From Acorus gramineus (lineage: Eukaryota > Streptophyta > Magnoliopsida > Acorales > Acoraceae), in assembly GCA_030737835.1 (NCBI GenBank), contig JAUJYN010000044.1:682001-746000 (forward strand): DNA of 64,000 bases. Direction: 5' to 3'. Below the pieces are notes generated by a model, which was given only the letters and a program-made list of their open reading frames with translations, made no database searches and was not told the DNA's origin. The translations under genes and the position numbers were made by a program. This document shows, one piece after another, positions 35,094-47,200 of this stretch (within the stretch, counting starts at the first letter, position 1; the number at the start of each line of letters is the position of its first letter).

Positions 35094-36070
35094 TGTCACG
35101 CCCCAGGCGTCCCCGAGACGTGGCAAAATAATAAATATCAGCTATCAATACTTGAGGTCAATAAAGACACCAACAACAATACACAAGGCGGCAAAGCAAG
35201 ATAATGATAACTGACTGAAAAGCGGAAGCATAATATATAACAATGTCTGTAAATCAAAAACATTATTACAGACCCGAATACACAATCAATGCCATGTGGA
35301 AGCCAAGTCTAGACTAAAGAAAATACAACCTGTGCCACATCCACGATTTACAAAGCATAAAAGACTCTAGGAATGCTGACAGCCTCGCACTCGCCATCCC
35401 CCGGCAGAACGCTCCACGCCCATAAGACCACGCCACAGGAAGCTCCAGCTCCACACCCAACACTGCCCCTGAAAAGAAACAGCATGCAATGTTATATTTG
35501 TGTCACTTTTAACCTGCTGGTAACCGTTGGTGCGTTCTGGTAGTTTTTCGTTTTTTTTCGGTTTTCGATCGGTATCGCTAATTTTTGGACTGTTAGCTAT
35601 CGTCCTGAGTTAGAGGACTCCGATTGGAAATCTAACTGCATATTTGGTGTCCTGATGCCATTTTAGGCCTCTCACGAAAATTTCATCGAATTCGGGTAAC
35701 GTTCCCGAAATTTTGCAGTTCCGGAGCGTATCTGGGTTTTTAAGTCGCACACTATATAAAGGTGGGATCTAATATCGAAATCACTATTCATCATCCCTAC
35801 CAACTTGATTTTCTCTTTCCCCTCTCTCCTTTTCTCACTTTTGAGCCCCCTAGAGCCCTCAAACCCAAAAACCTAAAACCTAGGAAGTGTAGATCGGGTC
35901 CCGATCTACACCCCGGTGGTTTCAAATCTCGATTCCGACGATTTTGGCCCCTCCGTCCGCCCCCTCTTCTCCTCTGTTTTGGCCCATCTCGGAGGTGGAA
36001 GTAGATCCGGGCGGTGGAAGCCTCTCGGGAAAGGTTTCGGTGCGCGGGGAGCGTCCGGACTTCCCTTCCT

Positions 36071-36114
36071 CCCCTTGATCTGGACGGACGGTCGCGCGAC
36101 GACCCAGATACCGG
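36071..36114 (+). other. Precise exon-exon-like junction in T1 copy 3
   Basis: The junction ccccttg/atctgg falls between 36077 and 36078. It is exactly the join predicted from the donor (15822/15823) and acceptor (17013/17014) of T1 copy 2. The downstream block gtcgcgcgacgaccc and donor gtgagtgg are intact. This looks like a copy made from spliced element RNA. Confidence 0.65.
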
Positions 36115-36429
36115 TGAGTGGGACAATCCAACCCGGTAGAGGGGCGTTATACGCACTTGGGCGTATACCGACCTCTCCTGGGGCGTCATGGATGTATATT
36201 AACCTGCAGTAATATGTAATCCATGCTTGTATGATTTAAATGTAGAATGCATGCTACCCTAGTCTTTGTATGTTAGGGACTTGCACCCTTAGGATAGGTG
36301 TAAGAGCCATGCACCATGCCCCCTGTTTTCATGCTAGGAAACCTTGGCCTATGCATGCGTCCTACTAGTTTATTTATTAAATTAAATGCTAGTGTATGTT
36401 AAACGCATGCCTTAGATAATATTATAGGG

Positions 36430-36730
36430 AGGAGCCTTGCGAGGTCAACATTGAGACCCGTGTTAGGGTACTCCGTGTTCCTTGTTTGGTTGTCGGGATG
36501 TCCTGTATCGGGACCTCATGCTGCCCTCCCAAGGTTTCTAGTCCCAATAATATTATAAGTAATGTATTATATCTGTTATGATTATTAGCATATTTAGTGA
36601 ATATTATAGGGGAGGGGACTTGCGAGGACAGTGGTGAGACCCGGGTTAGGGTACTCCGTGTTCCTTGTTTGGTTGTCGGGGTATCCTATATCGGGAACTC
36701 ACGCCGCCCTCCCGAGTTTCTTTCCCCCAA
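36430..36730 (+). repeat. Direct duplication of about 110 bases in T1 copy 3
   Basis: cttgcgaggtcaacattgag...ggtttc (36436-36540) is repeated as cttgcgaggacagtggtgag...gtttc (36618-36722). Both contain gggtactccgtgttccttgt. T1 copy 5 carries the same kind of duplication at 49853-49955 and 50072-50175. Confidence 0.7.
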
Positions 36731-39700
36731 TGATATTCCACCCTTGCTAACTATTATGCATGTTCCCCGCATCTTGGTTATGCGCCCTGGAGGAACTCTG
36801 AAGAGTTCATGGCATTAGAGTTGTAGAGATGTGTTGTCGGCGGATCCGAGTGGATCATATGCGTATGGATGGGCTGTTCTATCCCCCTCGTTGGATCCGG
36901 TAGAGGCTGCCCCAGCGTTAGAAAGGCCGTCCCTTCTAAGGGCTCCCATCAGTAGGCGCCTCCTGATTTGGTTTCGGACTGGGCCGAAGTTGTGGGTGGA
37001 GACCAAGCGGCCTACGGAGTGGAGGAGAGACTACCGGTGGACTACGGGGTGACCAACAGCCTAGTCAGTCCCAAAATCCTATGTCACCTTTGGAAAGGTG
37101 AGGGTGAGGGTATAGTGGGTTGGCGATGAGCGACCCGCTGGATTTTGTTTATAGATGATTGTTAGTCCCAATATCCTGAGTCTCCTGTTGAGGGGTAAGG
37201 GTGAGGGTATGATCTGGGTTATGGAAATAGTGGTTTAAGATGGATTATTGATTATGTTGTTCCTGCCCTTTGGAGGCGGGATGAATAGCTGGATTAATAT
37301 GTTGTGGTCAATATTGTCTGTGATGCATGGGTTGTGCTGTTCACTGAGCGTGTGGCTCACCCCTCGCATATTTTTTTCCCCAGTTGCCACTGAGCCTGAG
37401 CTGGAGCCGGAGCAGCAGTTGGAGCTTTCCGAGGGATTCCTTCAGTAGCGGAGCAGCGCCACGTTCCGCGAGTACCAGAGGTTATCAGCATCCCTTCTTG
37501 ACTGTATGTATTTTATTTCCGTGCTTGGCACGCGTTTGTATATGTTCAGTTGTATTTGTGTATATTGGCTCTCACAGGACAGATGATTGAGTATCGAGTC
37601 TGTAGAATGTTTATTCACAGATTCAGTCTTTTGCTTCCGCATTTGGTGTATATATCATGTCAGCCCCTTTGTTGCATGTGTGTCATTCTAGTTGTTTGTG
37701 TATGATATATTATTGACCTCCTGTGTAGATTCTGATATTATATTTACGCTTGCCGTGTCCCGGGGACGGCCGCCCTGGGGCGTGACATGCAAGGGGTCAG
37801 CTACAAGCTCAGTGAGTGGCTGGAAACCAATCACCATTCTACAGCTCAAAACATAAATCAGTTCCCTTTTTCAAGGAAAAACATGGGTAGAAACCCAATG
37901 ATCACTGGGTCACGCGGCGGCGCGACCAACCTCACCCCCACCCTCACTCCCGAAAGGAGTCTTTTGGGACTTATGGGGAGAGACCATACCGTCGGTCAAA
38001 GAGACCCGGATTTACTGGTCTAGGGACCATGCCGTCGGTCGAAGAGACCCGGATTTACTGGTCCACTCAACACTGCTGGATCATCTACATCTAGATAAAC
38101 GCCCATCGATGTCCCTCAACATCGATCACAAGACCGGACCCAACATCTATGGGAACGGTCGAACAACAAATGGGTCACGATGGACACGTCTTCGCCTCAT
38201 CCACACCCTCACTCCTGAAAGGAGGAAACTTGGGACTTTGGGAGAGACTTAGACTGCTCTACACCCCTGGTCCACCGGTAGCCTCTCCCACCCTCGTGGC
38301 CTCCGCCTAGTCCTCTGACAGGTATAGCCAACGCCGGGGAGTTCCTACATAGGATCCAACGAAGGGGAGAACGATTTCCACGCTCGCGACATCATTCAAT
38401 AACCAACCTCAGATTATTTATAGCCTCTAATTGGCAACAACTACACAAACCAGTGGGTCGCTCATCGCCAACCCACTACACCCTCACCCTCACCCTCAAA
38501 CTGGTGACATGGTCTTTTGGGACTGACTAGGCTGTTGATCACCCTTGGTCCACCGATAGCCTCTCCTCCACACCGTAGCTCGCCTGGTCTACTCCCACAT
38601 TCAGCACAGTCCGAAACCAAATCAGGAGGTGCCTACTGATGGGAGCCCTCTGTCAGGACGGCCTGTCTAACGTTGAGGAGTCCCTACACTGATCCAACGA
38701 AGGGAAGAGAAACAGCCTACCCACACGCATGTGATCCTCTTGGATCCGTCGACATCACTTGCTAACATTTCTAATTACATGAATTCTTCAGAATTCCTCC
38801 ACGGCGCATAACTAAGATGCGGGGAAGCATATATTATAACCACAAGGTTATAATATTCTCTAAGGCATGCTAATAATCATAAGCTTGCATTTGATTTAAA
38901 TAAATTAAACTAAATGGGAACATGCATAGGTCGGGGCTTTCGAATCAAGGGGCAAGGTGCCTAAACATGCATGGGCCGCTATACATGATATAAGGGTGCA
39001 TATCCCTAGCATGCAGGGCCTAGGGTGGCATGGATACTACATAATAATCATGCATGCATAGATCAAGGCTCTTAAGTACAGGACATGGTGTCCAGGCATG
39101 TACAGGCCTCTATACATGATGTATGGGTGCATATCCCTAGCATACAAGTCTAGGGTGGCATGCATAGCATCATATTGATCATATAAGGGTGCATGCATAG
39201 CTTCTACATATAATAGCTAGGGGACCCCATCGATGCGCGACGCGCGTCTACGCGGGTCGAGCGCATCCCTAGAGAGGGGGGGGGGGGATTGGAATCAAAC
39301 CACTCACCATACGATCCGGGACCTCGCGCATCCCATCCGACAAGATCTGCAAGGTAGGGGCATCCAACTGGTGAGAAACAACACAATTTATACATAGAAA
39401 TGATTAGAAATACCCCATACTCGGACAAGCATGCATACGGGCTCGCACGCATGCGAGCACGCACGTACGCACGCGAGTCCGAGTGCCCCGACACCTACCC
39501 GAACCCTCGGGCAGCCACACGCATGGCCCCCCGCATGCGCACGCATGAATGCGCACGCACGCACGCACCCCGGCACCATCGGCGCACTGCCACGCACCTG
39601 CCCGCGCGCCCAGACGCGCTGCCGCGCGCACGCGCACGCGCACGCTCGCGCGCGCCCGCGCGCACCGTGCATCCAGCCCGCGCCCCTCGCGCAGCACCCC

Positions 39701-40904
39701 GCGCACGCCCCAGCACACGTACTCACGAGCACGCGCGCGCGCGCGCGCACTGGTCCCCTGCCCAGCGCCCAGGCGCATGCCCAAGCGCCCAGCCCCGCGC
39801 CCAGGCGCATGCCCAGGCGCCCAGCCCGCGCGCGCGCACGCTCGCGCGCACGCCCGCTCGCACCCCCGCTCGAGCCTGCACCCGCGCGCACCCTCGCGCA
39901 CTCGCGCGCACGCGCCCGCACGCGTTTGCGCGCCCGCCAGCGCCCGCCTAGCCAACCCTTACCACTTTTTAACCCTCCCCAACCCCTCACACACACTCTA
40001 ACCCCTATGCATAGCATGCATGACCCTCCCAACCAACCCTAAGCCATAAAAATCAAGAAAAGAAGGGGAAAGGCTCACCTTGGGAGGGGAAACGAAAGGG
40101 GGAGGTTCGGGGGCCCTCGACGCACCTGGGACCACCTCAACCGCCACCCCCAACACCACCACCCTCAGCCTCTCCTCAGCCTCTTTCTTGGCTGCAATCA
40201 GGGGGGGGAGGATCATGAAAAGGGAGCTTGAGAGAGAGGAGGTCAACAACATAACACACCCACACAAACCTTCTTTTCTTCCTTCACCTCCTCCTTCTCT
40301 TCTTCTCTTTGGGGAATAAACACAAACACTTGGGGGGCTTGAGAGAGAGGAAGAGAGAGACAAGAAAATGGACGTGGAAGTGAGAGGGAGAGAGAGAGAG
40401 AGAGAAGATATTTTGGGTGCACACAAATATCTAAAGAGGGATGGAAATGACCAAATCATCCTTTGACTTGAAATTCTGCGCGTGCTTCACTAGAACAGCC
40501 ATAACTTCCTCGATAGAGCTCCGAATTTCAACAAAAATTCCGTTGGAAAGCTAAGAAGATTATCTACAACTTTCATGTTTATACCAAGATCAGATAATCC
40601 CTCCAGATATTCCGAAATTAGAGCTAAACATCTAGCAGGGCTGCTGCCAGAATTTCCATCCCCGGGGTATACTTGGTAAAATACCCATAACTTTTACTAT
40701 AAGAATCCAGTTGATCTGATTCAACTTTTGTACGAAAGCTAACTCAAAACTGGACATCTCATAATAAAATCATATTTAAACCTCTTCATCTTGGATTTTA
40801 ACAAAATCAAATCCAAACACCAAATTGGAAATACATAACTTCGAGGAAAAAACTTATGTACCCAAATTTTCAAACAGAGCGCTCCAAATGACACAGGCAC
40901 AACA

Positions 40905-41028
40905 GAGTATGTGGCGGTCTCTGAGGGAACAAAAGAGGCAGTTTGGCTTAGGAACTTCCTCATTGATCTAGATGTGGTACCTATGATAGAATCACCTATT
41001 ACACTTTATTGTGATAATAGGGGAAGAA
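40905..41028 (+). pseudogene. Copia RNase H, first fragment
   Basis: Plus-strand translation gives EYVAVSEGTKEAVWLRNFL then SPITLYCDNRG, the end of Copia RNase H with its CDN motif. T1 copy 4 interrupts at 41029. Confidence 0.8.
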
Positions 41029-43626
41029 TGTTATATATGTGTCACTTTTTAGCCTATTGGTCACATTTGGGTAATTTCTGGTCATTTTCTAATTTTTCAT
41101 TTTTTCGATCGGAGCCGCTAAAATTTTGGACTTTTAGCTATCTACGTGAGTTCGAGAACTCCGATTGAAAATCTAACTACATATTATGAGTCCTGGTGCC
41201 ATTTTGTACTACTCATAAAAATTTCATCGACTTCGGTAACGTTTTAAAAAATTATGCAATTCTGAATCGTATCCGGGTTTCGGTCGTTTCTGGTTTGTTA
41301 GGAGGAATAGTGTTGGGATATTTTGGTGGTTAAGGTGACCTTGGGTAACCTCACCCCCCTCTTGCTTAAAGGGTAAGAAATCTTTTGATATTTTTAGTGT
41401 GTGTGGGTGAGTTTAGCCTAAGTCCACCCCCCCCCTTTTTCCCTTCTCATCACCCCCCCCCCCAAATGGTGGAAAAAGAGGGCTCTCTCTCTCTCTCCCT
41501 CACCATTCCCACGTCTCCTCTCCTTGTGTGTGTGTGTTCATTTGAAAGAAAAGAAGGAGAAGAAGAAGCAAAAGAAGAGGAATAGTGTAAGAGAAAGAAC
41601 ACTTAAGGTGTGTTCATGTGTTATTGATTAGTTGGTGTTGTTTTCCCTTCTCATAGGCTCCCTCTCATGCTCCCCTTTTTGCCCCTGATTTGCAGCCAAG
41701 CAAGGCTGAGGAGGTAGTGGTGTTGGTGGTGCCAAATGCGGTGGTTTTGGTGCGCCAAGGGCACCCAAATACCTCCCCTTTCTTTCCCCTCCTTTGGTAA
41801 GCTCTCCTCCTCCCTTATCTTTGTTTTAAATGGTTGTTAGGGCTCTTAGGGTGTTCATGCATGCCATGCATAGGTGGTAGGGGGTGTGGGAGGGCTGAGG
41901 AAGAGGTGGGAGAGGTTTGGGCACGCGCGCGTCTGCGCGCGCAGAGGGGCACTGGCGTGCACAGTCGGGCGCGCTGGCGGGCGCGCGAGCGTGCGCACGA
42001 GGTGCTAGGCAGGCGCGCAGTGCGCTCGAGTGCGCGCGGGCGCGCGCGAGCATGCGCGCGCGCGCAGCAGCCTGTCTAGGCGCGCGGATGGGCGTGCGAC
42101 AGTGCGCCAAGGGGTGCAGGGGCGCGTGCGTGCTTGCGTATGCGCGCGTACGCGTGCGGGGGGGCATGCGTGTGGCTGCCCGAGGGTTCGGGTAGGTGTC
42201 GGGGCACTCGGACTTGCGTGCGTACGTGCGTACTCGCATGCGTGCGAGCCCGTATGCGTGCTTGTCCGAGTTTTTGGTATTTCTAGTAAATTCCATGTAT
42301 ATTTATGTAGTTATACTCACCATATTGAATGCCCTTGTCTTGCAGATCTTGGTGAACGGTCACGCAACGACCCGGGTTGCGGTGAGTGGGTCGATCCAAC
42401 CCAGTTGGGAGGCGTTCGATGCACGTAGGCGTGCATTGCCCTCCCCTGGGGCACCATAACTACATATTAACTTGTGTGAATAAAAACTTATGATAATGCA
42501 TGTTTTGCTATGATATAACCATGCCATGTTAGACATTGTATGCTAGGGATATACATCCATGTATCATGTATAGAAGCCCATACATGCCTAGATACCATGT
42601 CCCATGTTTGAAAAGCCTTGATGTATGCATGTTCCCATCTAGTTTAATTTAATTAAACCAAAATGAGAATATATTAGTATAAGCATGCCTTAGAAAATAT
42701 TATAACCTTGTTATTATAATATGTTTTTCCCCGCATCTTAGTTATGCGCCCTGGAGGAATTCTTGAGAATTCATTACCTTAGCAGTGTTTAGTAATCGTT
42801 GTCGACGGATCCAAGAGGATCGTATCCGTGAGAATAGATTGTTTTCTCCCCTTCGTTGGATCCGTGTAGGAACTAACCGGGTTGGGAAAAGCTGTCCTGA
42901 CAGAGGGCTCCCATCTGTAGGTACTACCGATGCATTCGGGAACGTACTGACCATGGGAGTATACCAGGTAGAGGCTACCCGGGGAAAGGGCTACCGGTGG
43001 ACCAAGGGTGTAGAGCAGTCTAATCTGTCCCAAAAAATCCTGTGTCACCTCTAGAGGGTGAGGGTGAGGGTGTGGTGGGTCGGCATCGTTACAACCTACC
43101 AGTTGTACAGTTACTCCCATCTTGGGACTTTAATGATTTTTAAGGTTAATATGAGTTGTGTTGCATAGATTGTACCATTCACTGAGCGTGTGGCTCACCC
43201 CTCGCATATCTTTTTCCTCCAGTTATCACTGAGTCGGATCTGAAGGAGGAGCTCCCCGAGGCATCACACCAGTAGCGGAGCAGCGTTCGCGTATTTAGAT
43301 CTTGCGAGTGAGAGGCCATCAGCATCCCCCTTCCTACTTGTATGTATTGTTACTCGTGCTTGGGCACAATACTTGTATGTGGATGTCTTTGTCTTATATT
43401 GGCTCTCACAGGACAGTTGATTATGTATTCTGGTCTGTAATATGTCTTTGAATTATAGACTCAGTCGTTTAAGCTTCCGCTATATGTATATATATTATGT
43501 CAGCTACATTGATTAATTGTGTTATTACCTTCGATGTTGTTTAGAGTCTTTTATTGATCTCGTGTATGGACTGCTGATATATATATATTTGCCACGTATC
43601 GAGGACGGCCGCCCTGGGGCGTGACA
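41029..43626 (+). mobile_element. T1 solo LTR (copy 4) in Copia RNase H
   Basis: It begins TGTTATATATGTGTCACTTT and ends GGGGCGTGACA; about 2.6 kb. Copia RNase H is on both sides, so the location is clear, but the flanking bases no longer form a clean duplication. GC-rich zone about 41930-42190; mini-exon after gtcttgcag (42344) with donor gtgagtgg (42381). Confidence 0.85.
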
Positions 43627-43845
43627 GGAGCTGTTGCAAATTCAAAGGAACCATGGACCCATAAGAAAGTAAAACACATTAAGCGTGAGTATCATTTGAT
43701 ACAAGAGATAGTACAGCGAGGTGATGTCATTGTGACCAAGATTGCATTAGAAAATAACTTGGCAGACCCTTTTACAAAGAGCTTGACGGTCAAGTCATTT
43801 GATCATCACGTAGAAGGAATGGGAGTTAGATGTAAGGCTTCGTGA
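43627..43845 (+). pseudogene. Copia RNase H, last fragment and end of pol
   Basis: Translation gives AVANSKEPWTHKKVKHIKRE, then HLIQEIVQRGDV and NLADPFTKSL, the conserved C-terminal end of Copia pol. It is followed by the polypurine tract and the 3' LTR at 43867. Confidence 0.85.
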
Positions 43846-44258
43846 CTCTGAGTCCAAGTGGGAGATTGTTAGAGTAGTGTCCTAAAAGCAATGACTTATG
43901 TAATAAACTCTATTATTAAGATGGTCTTAGCATTTTGATGAGAATTATTATTGGTAAATGCTTGCATTATATTGTTTGAAATATTATGCTTGTTTTAATT
44001 TAATCCTTTAATTTACACTGTAGATAATATGGTGTGTAGAGTTCGGCTTACACACGGATGATCAAATTATCGGCTCCCTGTGAATTATAAGTTTAGGTTC
44101 ACAACTTTAGATGGAATTGGATAATCCATTGGATAAAGGTTATAGTGCAATTCATCTTACATAGTCTATCTTGACTATTAAAGACCGGTTCATAGGTTTT
44201 TGGGTGATTGTGCTAGTACACCTTGTGTGTATTGAACGGGCCAAGTTGAGGTAATTAT

Positions 44259-47200
44259 TGTTATATATGTGTCACTTTTAACCTTCTGGTAACCATTGGA
44301 GCATTCTGGCAGTTTTTCGATTTTTTTTCGTTTTTCGATCGGAACCGCTAAAATTTTGGACTGTTAGCTATCATCCTGAGTTTGAGGGCTCCGATTGAAA
44401 ATCTAACTGCATATTATGTGTCCTGGTGCCATTCCAAGCCACTCATGAAAATTTCATCGAATTCTGGTAACGTTTCAGAATTTCACAGTTCCGAAGCGTA
44501 TCCGGGTTTTGACCGAGCGAAAAGTCATTGGGAGACTTGACTTGGTCAATGTGGGCCCATGACTTGGTCAAATTGATTTGGATTTTAGTGTGGTTGGGTT
44601 GACTAGGGTCAAATCTCTCCTAAGTGAACCTAAACCTAGCCTAAACCTAATTAGTTAAGTCTAAGTGGTGAGTGTGTGAGGTGTGTGTGTGTGGTGGCTT
44701 ATAAGTCAAGCTAAATTTAATCCCCCACTATTCATCATCTTCTCCACCAAAATTTCTCTCTCTCCCCTCTCTTTAAATCCCATTTAAGACCTAGCTAGAG
44801 GTGTTGGATCAAGAAGCCCTAGAAGGAGAAAGGATAGGTAAGGACCCGATCTATCCATCCATGGTCTTGGATCTTCATTTCCCTTTGTTTTTCCTCCTCT
44901 AATGGACCCTTTTCTCCTCTGTTTTCAGCCCGTTTTTGGCTGAGTAGAGACCTTGGTGGTGGTGGTCCTTGAGGTGGTGTTTCGGTGCGCGAAGAGCAAC
45001 CGATCTTCCCTTCCTTCCTTTCCTTCCTTGGGTGAGGTTTCTTTCCTTCCTTTTCTTGTTTAGATGCATGTTAGGAGGGTGATTTTGGCTGTTGGTGGCT
45101 GTTGGTGGCTGCTGGTGGCGGTTGGTGGCGGTTGGTGGCGGTTGGAGGCCATTGGTGGCCGTCGGGGAGGTGGTAGAGTGGCTCGGGTAGGCTGGCAGCG
45201 CAGGCAGGCAGGGCAGGCAGGCTGGCAGGCGCAGGGCAGGGCGCTGCCAGGCATGCTGGCAGGGCACGCGCGCGTGCGTGCACTCGGGTTGACCAGGATG
45301 TGCAGGTGCTGCGCGCTGGGCGCCGTGCGAGGGCGTGCACGCGGAGCGCTGCGCAGAGGCGCAGTGCGTGCCGTGCGCGCGGGGCCGCGTGCGGGTGCTG
45401 CGCGCAGGGCGCCGTGCGGAGGCGTGCGCGCGGAGCACTGCACAGAGGCGCAGGCGTACTGTGCGAGCGCGGAAAGGCGAGCGGGTGGTGCGCGTGGAGT
45501 GCGCGCGTGGTGCTGCTGTCACGCCCCGGGCGTCCCTGGTAGGCGGCAAGTGTATATAAAATATCAGAATCTACACAGGAGGTCAATAATATCATACACA
45601 AGCAACCAGAATGACACATAGACAACAAAAGCAGGGCTGACATGATATATACACCAAATGCGGAAGCTAAAGACTGAATCTGTAATCAAAACACACTACA
45701 GACTCCATACATAATCACATGTCCTGTGAGAGCCAATATACATACAAAGACATCCAAATACAACACAAACGCGTGCCCAAGCACGGAAAATACATACTGG
45801 TACAAGGGATGCTGATAGTCTCTGCAACTCGCGGGACGTGGCGCTACTCCGCTACTCATGAAGTCCCTCGGGGAGCTCCTCCTCCAGATCCGACTCAGAT
45901 GACACTGAAGAAAAATATTGTGCGAGGGGTGAGCCACACGCTCAGTGAACGGCACAACCCATGCATCACAGACAATATTGACCACAACCAGATAATTCTT
46001 AACATCCACAACCACATTACCATAGCCACAATGAACAACAATTCCTCAACTAGTGGGTCGCTAACGCCAACCCACTACACCCTCACCCTCACCCTCAATG
46101 GGTGACCAAGGATATTGGGACTAACTGCACAAAACCAGCGGGTCGCTTCCGCCAACCCGCTACACCCTCACCCTCACCCTCAGGGGTGACCAAGGATATT
46201 GGGACTTACTACACCAATCCAGCAGGTCACTATCGCCAACCTACTACACCCTCACCGTCACCCCTCAATAGGAGTGACATAGGATATTGGGACTGACAAT
46301 CATCCATAGACAAATCCAGCGGGTCGCTCATCGCCAACCCACTACACCCTCACCCTCACCCTACAACGGGTGACATAGGCTCTTGGGACTGACTAGGCTG
46401 TTGGTCACCCTTGGTCCACCGATAGTCTCTCCTCACTCCGTAGGTCGTTTGGCCACTCCCACGTTCAGCACAGTCCTTCTACCAGATCAGGAGGCGCCTA
46501 CTACTGGGAGCCCCTGCACGGGACAACCTGTCTAACGCTGAGGTAGTCTCTACACGGATCCAACGAAGGGAACAGAACAGCCTATCCATCGCATATGATC
46601 CACTCGGATCCGCAGACAGCACATCATAACAACACTACTGTTCTGAATTCCTCAGAACCCACCGGGGCGCATAACTACGATGCGGGGAACATGCATAAGG
46701 TTATAATAGGGTGGAATATCGTTGGGGAAAGAAACTCGGGAGGGCAGCGTGAGTTCCCGTTATAGGACACCCCGACAACCAAACAAGGAACACGGTGTAC
46801 CCTAACCCGGGTCTCACCGCTGTCCTCGCAAGGCCCCTCCCCTATAATATTCACTATAACATGCAATTTAACAAATACTAGCATTTAATTTAATAAATAA
46901 ACTAGTAGGGCACATGCATCGGTCGGGCTTCCTAACATGGAACCAGGGGACATGCTGCATGCCTCATACACATATCCTAAGGGTGCAAGTCCCTAACATG
47001 CAAAGTCTAGGGTAACATGCATTCTACAATTAAATCATGCTCGCATGATATACATATTACACATGCCAATATCTATCCATGGTGCCCCAGGAGAGGTCGG
47101 TATACGCCCAAGTGCGTATAACACCTCTCTACTGGGTTGGATTGTCCCACTCACCGGAGATCGGGTCGTCGCGCGACCGTCCGTCAAGATCTGCAAGATA

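Larger units (their letters stand above)
35490..37787 (+). mobile_element. T1 solo LTR (copy 3), lacking the GC-rich intron
   Basis: It begins TGTTATATTTGTGTCACTTT and ends GGGGCGTGACA. The target duplication tgcaa is exact (35485-35489 and 37788-37792). At 2298 bases it is about 1.1 kb shorter than T1 copy 2. The difference is the GC-rich zone: ccccttg (36071-36077) is followed directly by atctggacgg (36078 on), where copy 2 has a 1.19 kb insert bounded by gtaagc and ttgcag. The next putative intron, from gtgagtgg at 36114 to the ccccag near 37382, is still present. TATA box at 35753-35760. Confidence 0.9.
35094..40904 (-). mobile_element. T2 LTR (copy 5), minus strand, with a nested T1 solo LTR
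   Basis: On the minus strand it begins TGTTGTGCCTGTGTCATTTG at 40904 and ends GGGGCGTGACA at 35094. Without the nested T1 it is about 3.5 kb, a complete T2 LTR. The left neighbour is T2 copy 4 and the right neighbour is Copia RNase H. The two flanks do not pair as a target duplication, so the junctions have been rearranged. The GC-rich zone is about 39490-39950. Confidence 0.85.
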
